From Novosphingobium jiangmenense (GTDB taxonomy: Bacteria; Pseudomonadota; Alphaproteobacteria; Sphingomonadales; Sphingomonadaceae): a stretch of 64,000 bases of DNA. Position numbers and translations under genes: made by a program. Position 1 is the stretch's first letter; every line of letters begins with the position of its first letter. Positions 1 to 8,008 of this stretch are shown in pieces. The stretch is taken from assembly GCF_015694345.1 (NCBI RefSeq), contig NZ_JADQDC010000005.1, positions 223,576-287,575 of the forward strand, given 5' to 3'. Below the pieces are notes generated by a model. It ran no database searches and was not told where the DNA came from. It worked only from the letters and a program-made list of their open reading frames with translations.

Positions 1-1006
1 AATGACCGCGCACGAAGTCGGCCGGCATGTGGCTGATGTCGAGATGGACGAAGTCGAGGCCGAACTTCTTGATCTCGGCATCGATGGCACGCGCCACGAC
101 GTCACGCGGGGCAAGCTCCAGCCGCTCTGCATCGTAGAATTCCATGAAGCGCGTGCCGGTACGCGGGTTGATCAGGCGTCCGCCCTCGCCGCGCACCGCC
201 TCGGTGATCAGGAAGTTCTTGACGTCGAGATTGTAGAGGCAGGTCGGATGGAACTGCATCATCTCCATGTTGGAGACGCGTGCGCCAGCCCGCCATGCCA
301 TGGCAATGCCATCGCCGGTGGCGCCGCGCGGCGCGGTGCTGAACTGGTAGACTCGGCCCGCCCCGCCAGTCGCCAGAATGGTCGCGCGGGCCGTATGCGC
401 CTCGACCGTCCCGGTCGCCTCGTTCAGCGCGTAGACGCCCCAAACCCGGCCCGACCCGGAATATCGCGCCGCCTCATGACGACCGGTGATAAGGTCGATG
501 CAGGTGCGGCCGGGCATCAGCGAGATGTTGGGATGTTCCTGCGCGGCCTTGAGCAGGGCCTTCTGGACAGCCGCACCGGTTGCGTCATCGACGTGAACGA
601 TGCGGCGGTGGGAATGGCCGCCCTCACGCGTGAGATGCAGCGCACCAGCTTCGGCATTGAAGGGTACGCCCAGCTCGGCAAGGCGGCGGATGGCCTCGGG
701 CGCGTTCTCGACCACGAACTCGACCGTCTCGCGACGATTGAGCCCGGCCCCGGCAATCATCGTGTCCCGGATGTGGTTCTCGAACGTGTCGCCCTCATCC
801 AGCACCGCAGCGATGCCGCCCTGGGCCCAGTTGGTCGAACCCCCGTCGAGTCCGCCCTTGGCCAGCACGCGCACCTTGCACTTCTCGGCCAGGACGAGCG
901 CGGCGGTGAGGCCGGCTGCACCGGACCCGACGATCAGGACGTCGACATCCTGCAGTGCCGATGCTTCGGCTTTACCAATTGCCTTGCCGCTCACGCGGTT
1001 CTCCAT
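1..1006 (-). CDS. nadB: L-aspartate oxidase (5' part, runs off the left edge)
   Basis: FAD-dependent cytoplasmic enzyme that oxidises L-aspartate to iminoaspartate, the first step of de novo NAD synthesis. About 335 codons are visible; the C-terminus lies outside the window. The N-terminal dinucleotide-binding motif GSGAAG is at about residues 27-32, followed by a GGSTNWAQGG segment, the HPTCLY substrate-site region near residue 265 and the family hallmark ELAPRDVVARAI near residue 305. These separate it from succinate dehydrogenase flavoprotein, which it resembles. ATG at 1006 is preferred, with an AGG just upstream; an in-frame GTG lies four codons in. nadA/nadC are not in view. Confidence 0.93.
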   Translation of the reverse strand, partial: MENRVSGKAIGKAEASALQDVDVLIVGSGAAGLTAALVLAEKCKVRVLAKGGLDGGSTNWAQGGIAAVLDEGDTFENHIRDTMIAGAGLNRRETVEFVVENAPEAIRRLAELGVPFNAEAGALHLTREGGHSHRRIVHVDDATGAAVQKALLKAAQEHPNISLMPGRTCIDLITGRHEAARYSGSGRVWGVYALNEATGTVEAHTARATILATGGAGRVYQFSTAPRGATGDGIAMAWRAGARVSNMEMMQFHPTCLYNLDVKNFLITEAVRGEGGRLINPRTGTRFMEFYDAERLELAPRDVVARAIDAEIKKFGLDFVHLDISHMPADFVRGH

Positions 1007-1208
1007 CCTGCCTTGCGACCTGTGCCGGTCCTGTCACCTGAAGCCGAAGCCCTAGCCGCTGAGCCACCCGGTAGGAAGTGGCACGATGTCCATGCCGGGA
1101 TCCACGCGGTCCAGCTTTAATATTCTTAACTATTCGCGTCGCTTGTTTCGCACTCGCAGCATGATAAGTAATTGTCCGTAGTGCCGCGGGTGCGACGGGG
1201 ACAGCCCA

Positions 1209-1364
1209 ATGCCATTTGCAAGATTGCTTTGCCTGTTCAATCGCCATCGCCCGCAACGTGCGGGTGTGGAGTGGGATGGCCGTACCTTTGTCGGAACATG
1301 CCGACATTGCGGCAACCCCATTCGCCGCCAGGAACGTGGCGGCTGGCGCGTAGGCCGCAGCTAA
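1209..1364 (+). CDS. Small Cys-motif protein, 51 aa
   Basis: Short ORF encoding 51 residues that starts MPFARLLCLFNRHRP and has the core EWDGRTFVGTCRHCGNPIRR. The CxxC knuckle followed by G and a basic patch looks like half of a zinc ribbon. A hydrophobic/basic N-terminus followed by VEWDG and CxxCG is, from memory, a pattern of small conserved sphingomonad proteins. Its function is unknown. It is convergent with the ABC ATPase gene, whose stop lies 15 nt away, and divergent from nadB. No strong ribosome site is visible, so the call rests on the motif. Confidence 0.6.
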   Translation: MPFARLLCLFNRHRPQRAGVEWDGRTFVGTCRHCGNPIRRQERGGWRVGRS

Positions 1365-1379
1365 GCTGGCATCGCCCAA

Positions 1380-2339
1380 CTATCCGGCCGACTTCGGCAT
1401 GCTCGTCAGGCTGACGAAAACGTCCTCGAGATCTGCTTCGCGCGTCGAGACGTCGACGATCGCATAGCCTTGTCCCTGCACCAGTGACATCACTTCTCCG
1501 GCGTTGGTGCGGTCTTTGTCGTAACTGATTTCGACCTGACGCTCGCCTGCCAGATGACTCCGGACGAACGCTTCATGTTGCGGTGCAGCATCGACGTCGC
1601 GATCCAGCGTCAGCACGACAATCTTTTCTCGCGCCATATCAACGAGTTCGCGCGTGGGCTTGTTGGCAATCAGCTTGCCGTGATTGATGATCGCGATTCG
1701 GTCGCAGAGTTCCTCTGCCTCTTCCAGATAATGCGTCGTCAGGACCACCGTGACGCCATCCCGGTTGAGTTCGCCAACCAGCTCCCACAGTTGCCGCCGC
1801 AATTCCACGTCGACGCCGGCAGTGGGCTCATCGAGCACCAGAACCGGCGGGGCGTGCACCATCGCCTTGGCAATCAGCAGGCGGCGCTTCATGCCACCCG
1901 ACAGTGAACGCGCGTAAGCATCCGCCTTGTCGGCAAGGTGGACGGCGCGGAGCAGGTCCATCGTCCGACGCAACGCTTTCGGCACGCCGTAGAGCCCGGC
2001 CTGATTCTCCAGCACTTCGGCAGGCGTGAAAAAGGGATCGAACACGATCTCCTGCGGGACGATCCCGATGGAGGCCTTGGCGTTGCGGACATCGTGATCG
2101 ATGTCGTGCCCCCAGATCTCGACGCTGCCCGAGGTCTTCATCACCAGCCCCGCCAGGGTGTTGATGAGCGTCGATTTGCCTGCACCGTTGGGCCCGAGAA
2201 GGCCGAAGATCTGCCCTTGCGGCACGTCGAAGCTCACCCCGTCCAGTGCCAGCTTTCCCGGCGCCTTGCCCGTCGGAGCATAGCGCTTCACCAGATCGCG
2301 GATACGGATTGCGGGGGGAAGTTCGTCAGTGCTTGCCAT
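1380..2339 (-). CDS. ABC transporter ATP-binding protein (ABC-2 exporter type)
   Basis: Nucleotide-binding subunit of an ABC exporter, about 319 aa. Walker [10 protein letters not shown] is at residues 49-57, the signature LSGGMKRR near 147, Walker [13 protein letters not shown] near 170 and an H-loop TTHYLEEAE near 205. A C-terminal extension of about 80 residues after the H-loop is usual for drug/polysaccharide-type (CcmA/NodI-like) ATPases. No permease gene is adjacent on either side, so the substrate is unknown. ATG at 2339 was chosen over an upstream GTG at 2357. Confidence 0.9.
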   Translation of the reverse strand: MASTDELPPAIRIRDLVKRYAPTGKAPGKLALDGVSFDVPQGQIFGLLGPNGAGKSTLINTLAGLVMKTSGSVEIWGHDIDHDVRNAKASIGIVPQEIVFDPFFTPAEVLENQAGLYGVPKALRRTMDLLRAVHLADKADAYARSLSGGMKRRLLIAKAMVHAPPVLVLDEPTAGVDVELRRQLWELVGELNRDGVTVVLTTHYLEEAEELCDRIAIINHGKLIANKPTRELVDMAREKIVVLTLDRDVDAAPQHEAFVRSHLAGERQVEISYDKDRTNAGEVMSLVQGQGYAIVDVSTREADLEDVFVSLTSMPKSAG

Positions 2340-2410
2340 GGCCGCTGCCTGCACCACTGCCAGCGAAAACGCAATTGTCTGCAGCCCGCCGATTTGCTAG
2401 CCGCGAGACC

Positions 2411-2611
2411 ATGATTCAGGCACCCGAAACCGTCTATACCGATCATCATCGCGTAAAGTGCGATGGCGCGTCCGACATCCGCGGCGGCGCTGCCCTCGGC
2501 CACCCGCGCGTCTGGCTTGAGATTGACGAGAAGGGCTATGTCGAGTGCGGTTACTGCGACAAGCGCTTCGTCCTCAAGGGCGGCCCTGCGGATAGCGCCG
2601 AGGCGGCTTAA
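2411..2611 (+). CDS. zf-CHCC zinc-finger protein (NDUFS6-like)
   Basis: A 66-aa protein with the pattern of the zf-CHCC family: an early Cys (VKCDG), then GHPRVWL, then [12 protein letters not shown]. The family is shared with the mitochondrial complex I accessory subunit NDUFS6, and the three Cys plus His bind zinc. Bacterial members are common in Alphaproteobacteria and may accompany complex I or act in a related assembly role; that part is inference. The ATG at 2411 begins the conserved segment. It is transcribed divergently from the ABC ATPase gene, with 71 nt between starts, and precedes tldD in the same direction. Confidence 0.85.
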   Translation: MIQAPETVYTDHHRVKCDGASDIRGGAALGHPRVWLEIDEKGYVECGYCDKRFVLKGGPADSAEAA

Positions 2612-2660
2612 GCCTCTTCGCTCTATGGCCTTTGCGCCCTGAGCGCTTATATCGGTCTCC

Positions 2661-4100
2661 ATGACCGATCTCGATACCCGTTCGCTGCTCTACCGCTCCG
2701 GCCTCCTCTCGCCCGAAGAGGCGCAGCGGCTCACCGCCAATGCGCTCAAATCCTGCGATGACGGCGAACTCTACCTTCAGTTCATCGCCAGCGAGAGCTT
2801 CGGCTTTGACGATGGTCGCCTGAAGACGGCAGACTACTCCCGTGATGCCGGGTTCGGCCTGCGCGGCGTCTCGGGCGAGATGACCGGTTTCGCCCATGCC
2901 AACGAGATTTCGGCTGCAGCCATCGCCCGCGCGGGCGAGACGCTGAAGCTGCTCGATCCGGCCAAGGGCCAGCCGGCCCCGCCGCCGCGCAACAACAATC
3001 GCCACCTCTACACCGAGGCCTCGCCACTTGATGCCGTGCCGTTCGAGGCCAAGGTCAAGCTGCTCGAGACCATCGATGCCGCCGCCCGCGCCCGCGACCC
3101 CCGCGTCGCGCAGGTTTCGGCTTCGCTCTCAGGCTCATGGTCGGTGGTCGAGATCGTCCGCGCCGACGGCTTCGTCGCTCACGACGTGCGTCCTCTGGTG
3201 CGCCTCAACGTGTCGATCGTGGCCGAGCAGAACGGCCGCCGTGAGACCGGGTCTTTCGGCATCGGCGGGCGTCGCCTCTATGACGATCTGTTCTCGCCCG
3301 AAACCTGGAACCGCGCGATCGACGAGGCGCTGAACCAGGCGCTGGTCAATCTCGAGTCGGTCGCCGCACCCGCCGGTGAAATGACCGTGCTGCTTGGCCC
3401 GGGCTGGCCGGGCGTGCTGCTGCACGAGGCGGTCGGCCATGGCCTCGAAGGCGATTTCAACCGCAAGGGCACCAGCGCCTTCTCCGGCCGCATCGGCGAA
3501 CGCGTTGCTGCCCCCGGCGTCACCGTGATCGACGATGGCACGCTGCTGGGCGTGAATGGCCAAGGCCGTCGCGGCTCGCTGTCTATCGACGATGAAGGCA
3601 CACCGACTCAGGAGAACGTGCTGATCGAGGACGGTATCCTCAAGGGCTACATCCAGGACCGCCTGAACGCCCGCCTGATGGGCGTTGCCCCCACCGGCAA
3701 CGGCCGCCGCGAAAGCTTCGCCCATGCGCCGATGCCTCGCATGACCAACACCTTCATGCGCGGCGGCAACGACGATCCCGCCGAACTGCTCTCCCGCGTG
3801 AAGAACGGCATCTTCGCCAAGTCCTTCGGCGGCGGACAGGTCGATATCACCAGCGGCAAGTTCGTGTTCTCCTGCACCGAGGCCTATCGCATCGAGAACG
3901 GCAAGCTCGGCGCACCGATCAAGGGCGCCACGCTGATCGGCGACGGGCCGACCTGCCTCACCAAGGTCACCGGCATCGGCAACGACCTCGCGCTCGATGA
4001 AGGCGTCGGAGTCTGCGGCAAGGGCGGACAGAGCGTGCCCGCAGGCGTGGGCCAGCCAACCCTTCTGGTCGAAGGCCTGACGGTCGGCGGTACGGCCTGA
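2661..4100 (+). CDS. tldD: Metalloprotease TldD
   Basis: 479 aa, full length for TldD, the catalytic partner of TldE/PmbA in a heterodimeric zinc protease that degrades unfolded peptides and processes microcin-type substrates. The zinc-binding HExxxH motif HEAVGHGLEGD lies at about residues 255-265. The C-terminal Cys region (FSCTEAYRIENG, GPTCLTKV) is also typical. The partner pmbA is not in the window. The start ATGACCGATCTC lies 49 nt after the zf-CHCC gene, so the two may be co-transcribed. Confidence 0.95.
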   Translation: MTDLDTRSLLYRSGLLSPEEAQRLTANALKSCDDGELYLQFIASESFGFDDGRLKTADYSRDAGFGLRGVSGEMTGFAHANEISAAAIARAGETLKLLDPAKGQPAPPPRNNNRHLYTEASPLDAVPFEAKVKLLETIDAAARARDPRVAQVSASLSGSWSVVEIVRADGFVAHDVRPLVRLNVSIVAEQNGRRETGSFGIGGRRLYDDLFSPETWNRAIDEALNQALVNLESVAAPAGEMTVLLGPGWPGVLLHEAVGHGLEGDFNRKGTSAFSGRIGERVAAPGVTVIDDGTLLGVNGQGRRGSLSIDDEGTPTQENVLIEDGILKGYIQDRLNARLMGVAPTGNGRRESFAHAPMPRMTNTFMRGGNDDPAELLSRVKNGIFAKSFGGGQVDITSGKFVFSCTEAYRIENGKLGAPIKGATLIGDGPTCLTKVTGIGNDLALDEGVGVCGKGGQSVPAGVGQPTLLVEGLTVGGTA

Positions 4101-4107
4101 TCGAAGG

Positions 4108-4314
4108 ATGCCGGTCGCTGCGGCGTTGTGTGGTCAGCGCGGGTTAAGCCGTTGTGCGCTAAACGACATCATGGTGACCACGCCGTGGAACGCGCAGCTC
4201 TGCAACGTCGATATCGTGCGCATGGTTGACCGGAACGTCGGCTTCTGGCGCGGTTCGGTCGGCCTCGGCAAGTTCGTGCCGTATACCAAGGTCAAGGCTG
4301 ACAAGGCCGGCTGA
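4108..4314 (+). pseudogene. Remnant of a DUF6491-type lipoprotein gene
   Basis: This open stretch encodes a tail with QLCNVDI and RGSVGLGKFVP. The intact protein at 48655-49059 has QLCNVDI and RGACGLGEFTP at the same spacing, and an upstream Cys (SRC versus NRC) also aligns with a three-residue gap. The signal peptide, lipobox and N-terminal half found in the intact copy are missing. I read it as the 3' end of a decayed paralogue stranded between tldD and a GNAT gene. It could still be translated from the ATG at 4171, but nothing suggests function. Confidence 0.6.
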
Positions 4315-4355
4315 TCCGGTTGAATTCGCGCGGCACAAGGCGCTAAAGGCGGAGC

Positions 4356-4868
4356 ATGACGCTCCGCCTCGCCACTCCCGCTGACGCACCAGCCCTTGCC
4401 GACCTTGGCAGGCGCGCTTTCATCGCCAAGTTCGGCCATCTCTACAGCGCCGAAAATCTCGGCCGCTTCCTCGAAGAATCGCACTCGGAAGCGACGGTCA
4501 ACGCGCAGCTCAGTGATCCCGCAATGAAGATCGCGGTGATCGAGGAAGACGGCGTTCTCGCCAGCTTCTGCAAGATCGTCCGCACCAGCTCCCTGCCCGA
4601 AAAGACTGAAGCCAGCTCGCCGATGGAGCTCAAGCAACTCTACACCGACCCCGACCTGATCGGTCGCGGCGCCGGCGCCCGCTTGATGGACTGGGCCTTT
4701 GCCGAAGCCCGCGCGTGGGGCGCGGACGAGATGCAGCTTTCGGTATATGCGCACAACCCGGACGCCCAACGCTTCTATCGCCGCTACGGTCTGGAAAAGG
4801 TCGCCGATATCGAATTCTGGGTAGGCGACCACTGCGATCCAGAATTCATGTTCGCAGGGCCGCTTTAG
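4356..4868 (+). CDS. GNAT family N-acetyltransferase
   Basis: 170 aa with a Gcn5-related acetyltransferase fold. The acetyl-CoA pyrophosphate-binding loop appears as [15 protein letters not shown] at about residues 102-116, preceded by the beta-4 segment LKQLYTDP. The C-terminal half carries [16 protein letters not shown], the usual Tyr-containing GNAT motif. The substrate is unknown. A GGAG ribosome site stands just before the ATG. The gene ends 40 nt before ispG in the same orientation. Confidence 0.85.
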   Translation: MTLRLATPADAPALADLGRRAFIAKFGHLYSAENLGRFLEESHSEATVNAQLSDPAMKIAVIEEDGVLASFCKIVRTSSLPEKTEASSPMELKQLYTDPDLIGRGAGARLMDWAFAEARAWGADEMQLSVYAHNPDAQRFYRRYGLEKVADIEFWVGDHCDPEFMFAGPL

Positions 4869-4908
4869 ACGCCTTCCGGACGGGCATCGAAATCCCTATA
4901 GAGGGCGC

Positions 4909-6045
4909 ATGTCCTCGATCCGTCCATGGCGCGATATCGCGCGTCGCAAGAGCCGTCAGATCATGGTCGGCAGCGTCCCCGTCGGCGGCGATGCTCCGAT
5001 CACCGTCCAGACGATGACCAACACGCTGACGTCCGATCCGGTGGCGACGATCAACCAGATTCGCCGCTGCGAGGATGCAGGTGCCGACATCATCCGCGTG
5101 TCCTGCCCCGACGTCGAAAGCACTGCCGCCCTTGGCAAGATCACCAAGGCCGCGCGGGTGCCGATCGTCGCGGACATCCACTTCCACTACAAGCGCGCGC
5201 TCGAAGCCGCCGATGCCGGGGCCGCGTGCCTGCGCATCAATCCGGGCAACATCGGCAGCAACGATCGCGTCGCCGAAGTCGTCCGCGCCGCCAAGGCCAA
5301 TGGCTGCGCCATCCGCATCGGCGTGAACGCGGGCAGCCTCGAGAAGGACCTGCTCGAGAAGTACGGCGAGCCCTGCCCCGAAGCGCTGGTCGAATCTGCG
5401 CTCGATCACATCAAGCTGCTGCAGGACCACGATTTCCACGAATACAAGGTGGCGGTGAAAGCCAGCGACGTATTCCTGGCGGTCGCTGCCTACATGGGCC
5501 TTGCCGAAGCTGTCGATTGCCCACTGCATCTGGGCATCACCGAAGCGGGCGGGCTGATCGGCGGTACGGTCAAATCCTCCATCGGCATCGGCAACCTGCT
5601 CTGGGCCGGCATCGGCGACACACTGCGCGTCTCGCTTTCGGCCGAGCCGGAAGAGGAAGTCCGCGTCGGCTTCGAAATCCTCAAGAGCCTCGGCCTGCGC
5701 ACGCGTGGCGTCCGCGTGGTCTCCTGCCCCTCGTGCGCACGCCAGGGCTTCGACGTCATCCGCACGGTCGAAGCACTCGAATCGCGCCTCAGCCACATCA
5801 AGACCCCGCTTTCGCTCTCGGTCCTCGGCTGTGTGGTCAATGGCCCCGGCGAAGCGCGCGAAACCGACATCGGCCTGACCGGCGGCGGCAACGGCAAGCA
5901 CATGGTCTACCTCTCGGGCGTGACCGACCACACCGTGCAGTCCGAGGAGATGCTCGACCACATCGTGTCGCTGGTCGAGAAGAAGGCTGCCGAAATCGAA
6001 GCGGCGACGACCGACGCCGGGAGCGTGACCGAGGCGGCGGAGTAA
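4909..6045 (+). CDS. ispG: (E)-4-hydroxy-3-methylbut-2-enyl-diphosphate synthase IspG
   Basis: Penultimate enzyme of the MEP isoprenoid pathway, converting MEcPP to HMBPP with a [4Fe-4S] cluster. 378 aa, bacterial-type short form without the plant insert. The N-terminal TIM-barrel begins with [17 protein letters not shown]. Cluster cysteines are visible in CPSCARQGF near residues 273-276 and in [10 protein letters not shown] near residue 306, with the conserved catalytic Glu following. An ATG at 4909 starts the conserved region. Confidence 0.97.
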   Translation: MSSIRPWRDIARRKSRQIMVGSVPVGGDAPITVQTMTNTLTSDPVATINQIRRCEDAGADIIRVSCPDVESTAALGKITKAARVPIVADIHFHYKRALEAADAGAACLRINPGNIGSNDRVAEVVRAAKANGCAIRIGVNAGSLEKDLLEKYGEPCPEALVESALDHIKLLQDHDFHEYKVAVKASDVFLAVAAYMGLAEAVDCPLHLGITEAGGLIGGTVKSSIGIGNLLWAGIGDTLRVSLSAEPEEEVRVGFEILKSLGLRTRGVRVVSCPSCARQGFDVIRTVEALESRLSHIKTPLSLSVLGCVVNGPGEARETDIGLTGGGNGKHMVYLSGVTDHTVQSEEMLDHIVSLVEKKAAEIEAATTDAGSVTEAAE

Positions 6046-6049
6046 TCTG

Positions 6050-6565
6050 TCAGCGTCCGGCCATCGGCTTGTAGATGTCGATATAGTCGGTCAGGCCGTC
6101 GCACCATTCGAAGGTCCGCAACCGCCAGTAGGGGCGGTTCTGGGTCACCGCGAAGCGCCAGTCGTCGCGCGTTGCCTCGCACTTGCGACCGGCATCGGGC
6201 GTGTCGGTGATGCGGATCGTGCCCGAGAAGACAAAGTAGTCCGCGCCCACCTCGGTCACCCGGCCATCTAGCCACAGGCGCCCCGGACCTGTCGCCGAGG
6301 CCTGGCTTGCGGTGAGCCTGATTGTGCCTGCTTCATCGCGGGCGTTGGCGGTGCCGCGCGTGTTCCAATCGATCCATTGCAGGGTAACCCCGGCGTTGTG
6401 CAGCAGCTGATCCGCCGCCGCCCGGTCGAGAACACGGGTAGCGACTGCCGACTGCGCTGGCGCAGGCGCTGCAGTTTCGAGCCTCGGACCGTTCCCGGTC
6501 ACGCAACCGGCGAGCGCAAGAAGCAGCGGGGCATAGGCAAGGGTAATGCGGCTCATGGCGGTCAT
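6050..6565 (-). CDS. Putative lipoprotein, unknown function
   Basis: About 171 aa. The N-terminus is a lipoprotein signal peptide with lipobox LALAGC, so the mature protein is probably lipid-anchored in the cell envelope. The rest contains a region rich in beta-strand-like stretches (GRLWLDGRVTEVG, YFVFSGTIRI) and two further Cys residues (KCEATRDDW, EWCDG) that could form a disulfide. I do not recognise a family. It is convergent with ispG, with only 4 nt between stops. Start alternatives are the ATGs at 6565 and 6556. Confidence 0.75.
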   Translation of the reverse strand: MTAMSRITLAYAPLLLALAGCVTGNGPRLETAAPAPAQSAVATRVLDRAAADQLLHNAGVTLQWIDWNTRGTANARDEAGTIRLTASQASATGPGRLWLDGRVTEVGADYFVFSGTIRITDTPDAGRKCEATRDDWRFAVTQNRPYWRLRTFEWCDGLTDYIDIYKPMAGR

Positions 6566-6622
6566 GTCTTTCGCAATCCGGAGAGACTGGCAAGGTTCCC
6601 CGTGAATCGCTAGGTCCGCCCC

Positions 6623-7126
6623 ATGAACATCTCGATCCGCGCAGCGACTGCCGCCGACATCCCGTTGATAGCCGAACTCATCCGCGCCCTCGCCGAGTAC
6701 GAGAAGCTCGCCCACGAGGTCCGTTTCGACGAGGCCGTGCTTGCGGCCAAGCTGTTCGGCCCGCGCCCCTACGCCGAAGTCGTGATCGGCGAACTCGATG
6801 GCGCGCCGCAGGGCTTTGCCCTGTTCTTCCACAATTTCTCGACGTTCGAGGGCAAGCCCGGAATCTATCTCGAAGACCTCTTCGTGAAGCCTGAGGCGCG
6901 CGGTTCCGGTCTCGGCAAGGCGCTACTGTCTCACCTCGCTGCCTTGGCGGTCGAGCGTGACTGCGCCCGCCTCGAATGGTCGGTGCTTGACTGGAACGCG
7001 CCGGCCATCGGTTTCTACAAGTCGCTCGGCGCAAAGTTCATGGACGAATGGACCGTCATGCGCGTCGAGGGCGCGGCGCTGACGCAGCTTGGCGCAGGCG
7101 CTGGAAATCCGGTCGCAAATGCATAG
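6623..7126 (+). CDS. GNAT family N-acetyltransferase (SSAT-like)
   Basis: 167 aa. The segments GIYLEDLFVKPEARGSGLGKALL (about residues 88-110) and WNAPAIGFYKSLGA follow the layout of spermidine/spermine or thialysine N-acetyltransferases (motif EDLFV.P..RG.G.G, then WN..AI.FY...GA). A polyamine or small amine substrate is therefore the best guess, but not proven. It is divergent from the lipoprotein gene and is followed after 51 nt by an L,D-transpeptidase-fold gene. Confidence 0.85.
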   Translation: MNISIRAATAADIPLIAELIRALAEYEKLAHEVRFDEAVLAAKLFGPRPYAEVVIGELDGAPQGFALFFHNFSTFEGKPGIYLEDLFVKPEARGSGLGKALLSHLAALAVERDCARLEWSVLDWNAPAIGFYKSLGAKFMDEWTVMRVEGAALTQLGAGAGNPVANA

Positions 7127-7177
7127 AATATGTCTCGTTCACGCCCGATAAGGGGGCGGCGTGTTACGGGACTCGGC

Positions 7178-7801
7178 ATGACGGACGGAGTGAACAGGCG
7201 AACGGTAATGACAGGCCTTGCGGCAAGCGCCGCTGCCGCCGTGTTCCCGCCGCGCGTTGCCGCTGCCACCTACTACCCCAACGAGCAGCACCGCGAAGTC
7301 CTGCGCATCGCCGCCGAGCAGGTCGAGAAGCATCGCGCTTCGCTATGGCGCACCGACATCGTCGGCATCGCCGATTTCGCCCTGCCCTCCTCGCTGCCTC
7401 GCTTTCACTTCGCCAATCTCGAACGCGGCGAAGTGCGATCCTTCCTCGTCGCCCACGGACGCGGGTCGGACCCGGAGCATGACGGGTTCCTCAAGACCTT
7501 CTCCAATGACGTCGGCAGCCTTGCCACCTCGCGCGGGGCCTATGTCACCTACGAATGGTACAAGGGCAAGTACGGCACCTCGATCCGGCTGGGCGGCCTG
7601 AGCCCCGAGAACTCCAACGTGCTCGATCGCGCGATCGTCCTGCACCCGGCCTGGTACGCCAATCCCGACATGCTGGAGAAGTGGGGCAAACTCGGCCGCT
7701 CGGACGGTTGCTTCGCGATGAGCGAGGCGGACTTCAACGAAGCGCTGTGGCACTTATCCGGCGGACGCCTCATCTACGCCGACCGACTGGGCCTGGGCTG
7801 A
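7178..7801 (+). CDS. Secreted L,D-transpeptidase-fold protein (murein YkuD-like catalytic domain)
   Basis: About 207 aa. A twin-arginine-like leader NRRTVMTGLAASAAAA ending near AAA indicates export to the periplasm. The mature part resembles the murein L,D-transpeptidase catalytic-domain family, with HGRGSDPEHDGFLKTFSND and the catalytic Cys in RSDGCFAMS near residue 176. It probably acts on peptidoglycan cross-links or attachments. ATG at 7178 has a GGGA about 9 nt upstream and is preferred to the ATG at 7130. Its 3' end overlaps the convergent gene at 7754-7984 by 48 nt. Confidence 0.8.
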   Translation: MTDGVNRRTVMTGLAASAAAAVFPPRVAAATYYPNEQHREVLRIAAEQVEKHRASLWRTDIVGIADFALPSSLPRFHFANLERGEVRSFLVAHGRGSDPEHDGFLKTFSNDVGSLATSRGAYVTYEWYKGKYGTSIRLGGLSPENSNVLDRAIVLHPAWYANPDMLEKWGKLGRSDGCFAMSEADFNEALWHLSGGRLIYADRLGLG

Positions 7802-7984
7802 ACCTGACGGCTGCGGACGCGGCACGCGCCGCCCCTTGGTCCGGCTCGTCAGGTGCCAGGCAAAGCAGCGATCACAGCGATAGGCATGCAGGACAAGTCC
7901 GCTCGCCTGCGCAGCTCCGAAAGCATCGTCCTTGCTGCCGAAGCGCTGCTTGCGCTGGCAGACGCTGAGCCTTGTCCTCACCAC
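7754..7984 (-). CDS. Small Cys-motif protein, 76 aa
   Basis: A 76-aa basic protein with a Cys early on (LSVCQRKQRFGS) and the core LHAYRCDRCFAWHLTSRTKG. The RCDxCxxxHLTSRTKG pattern is one I associate with a widespread family of small alphaproteobacterial proteins of unknown function, probably a zinc ribbon formed by the CxxC together with the Cys and His elsewhere. Its 3' end overlaps the transpeptidase gene on the other strand by 48 nt. The C-terminal tail (about residues 52-76) is Gln/Ser/Ala-rich and is the part inside the overlap. Confidence 0.7.
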   Translation of the reverse strand: MVRTRLSVCQRKQRFGSKDDAFGAAQASGLVLHAYRCDRCFAWHLTSRTKGRRVPRPQPSGSAQAQSVGVDEASAG

Positions 7985-8008
7985 AGGCGCGTTGTCACAG
8001 GGGCCGAA

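Noticed and set aside
1116..1134. TTAAGAATATTAA as a CtrA box between nadB and the small gene
   Set aside because: The half-sites are spaced by 5 nt rather than the 7 nt of the CtrA consensus; could simply be a promoter A/T tract.
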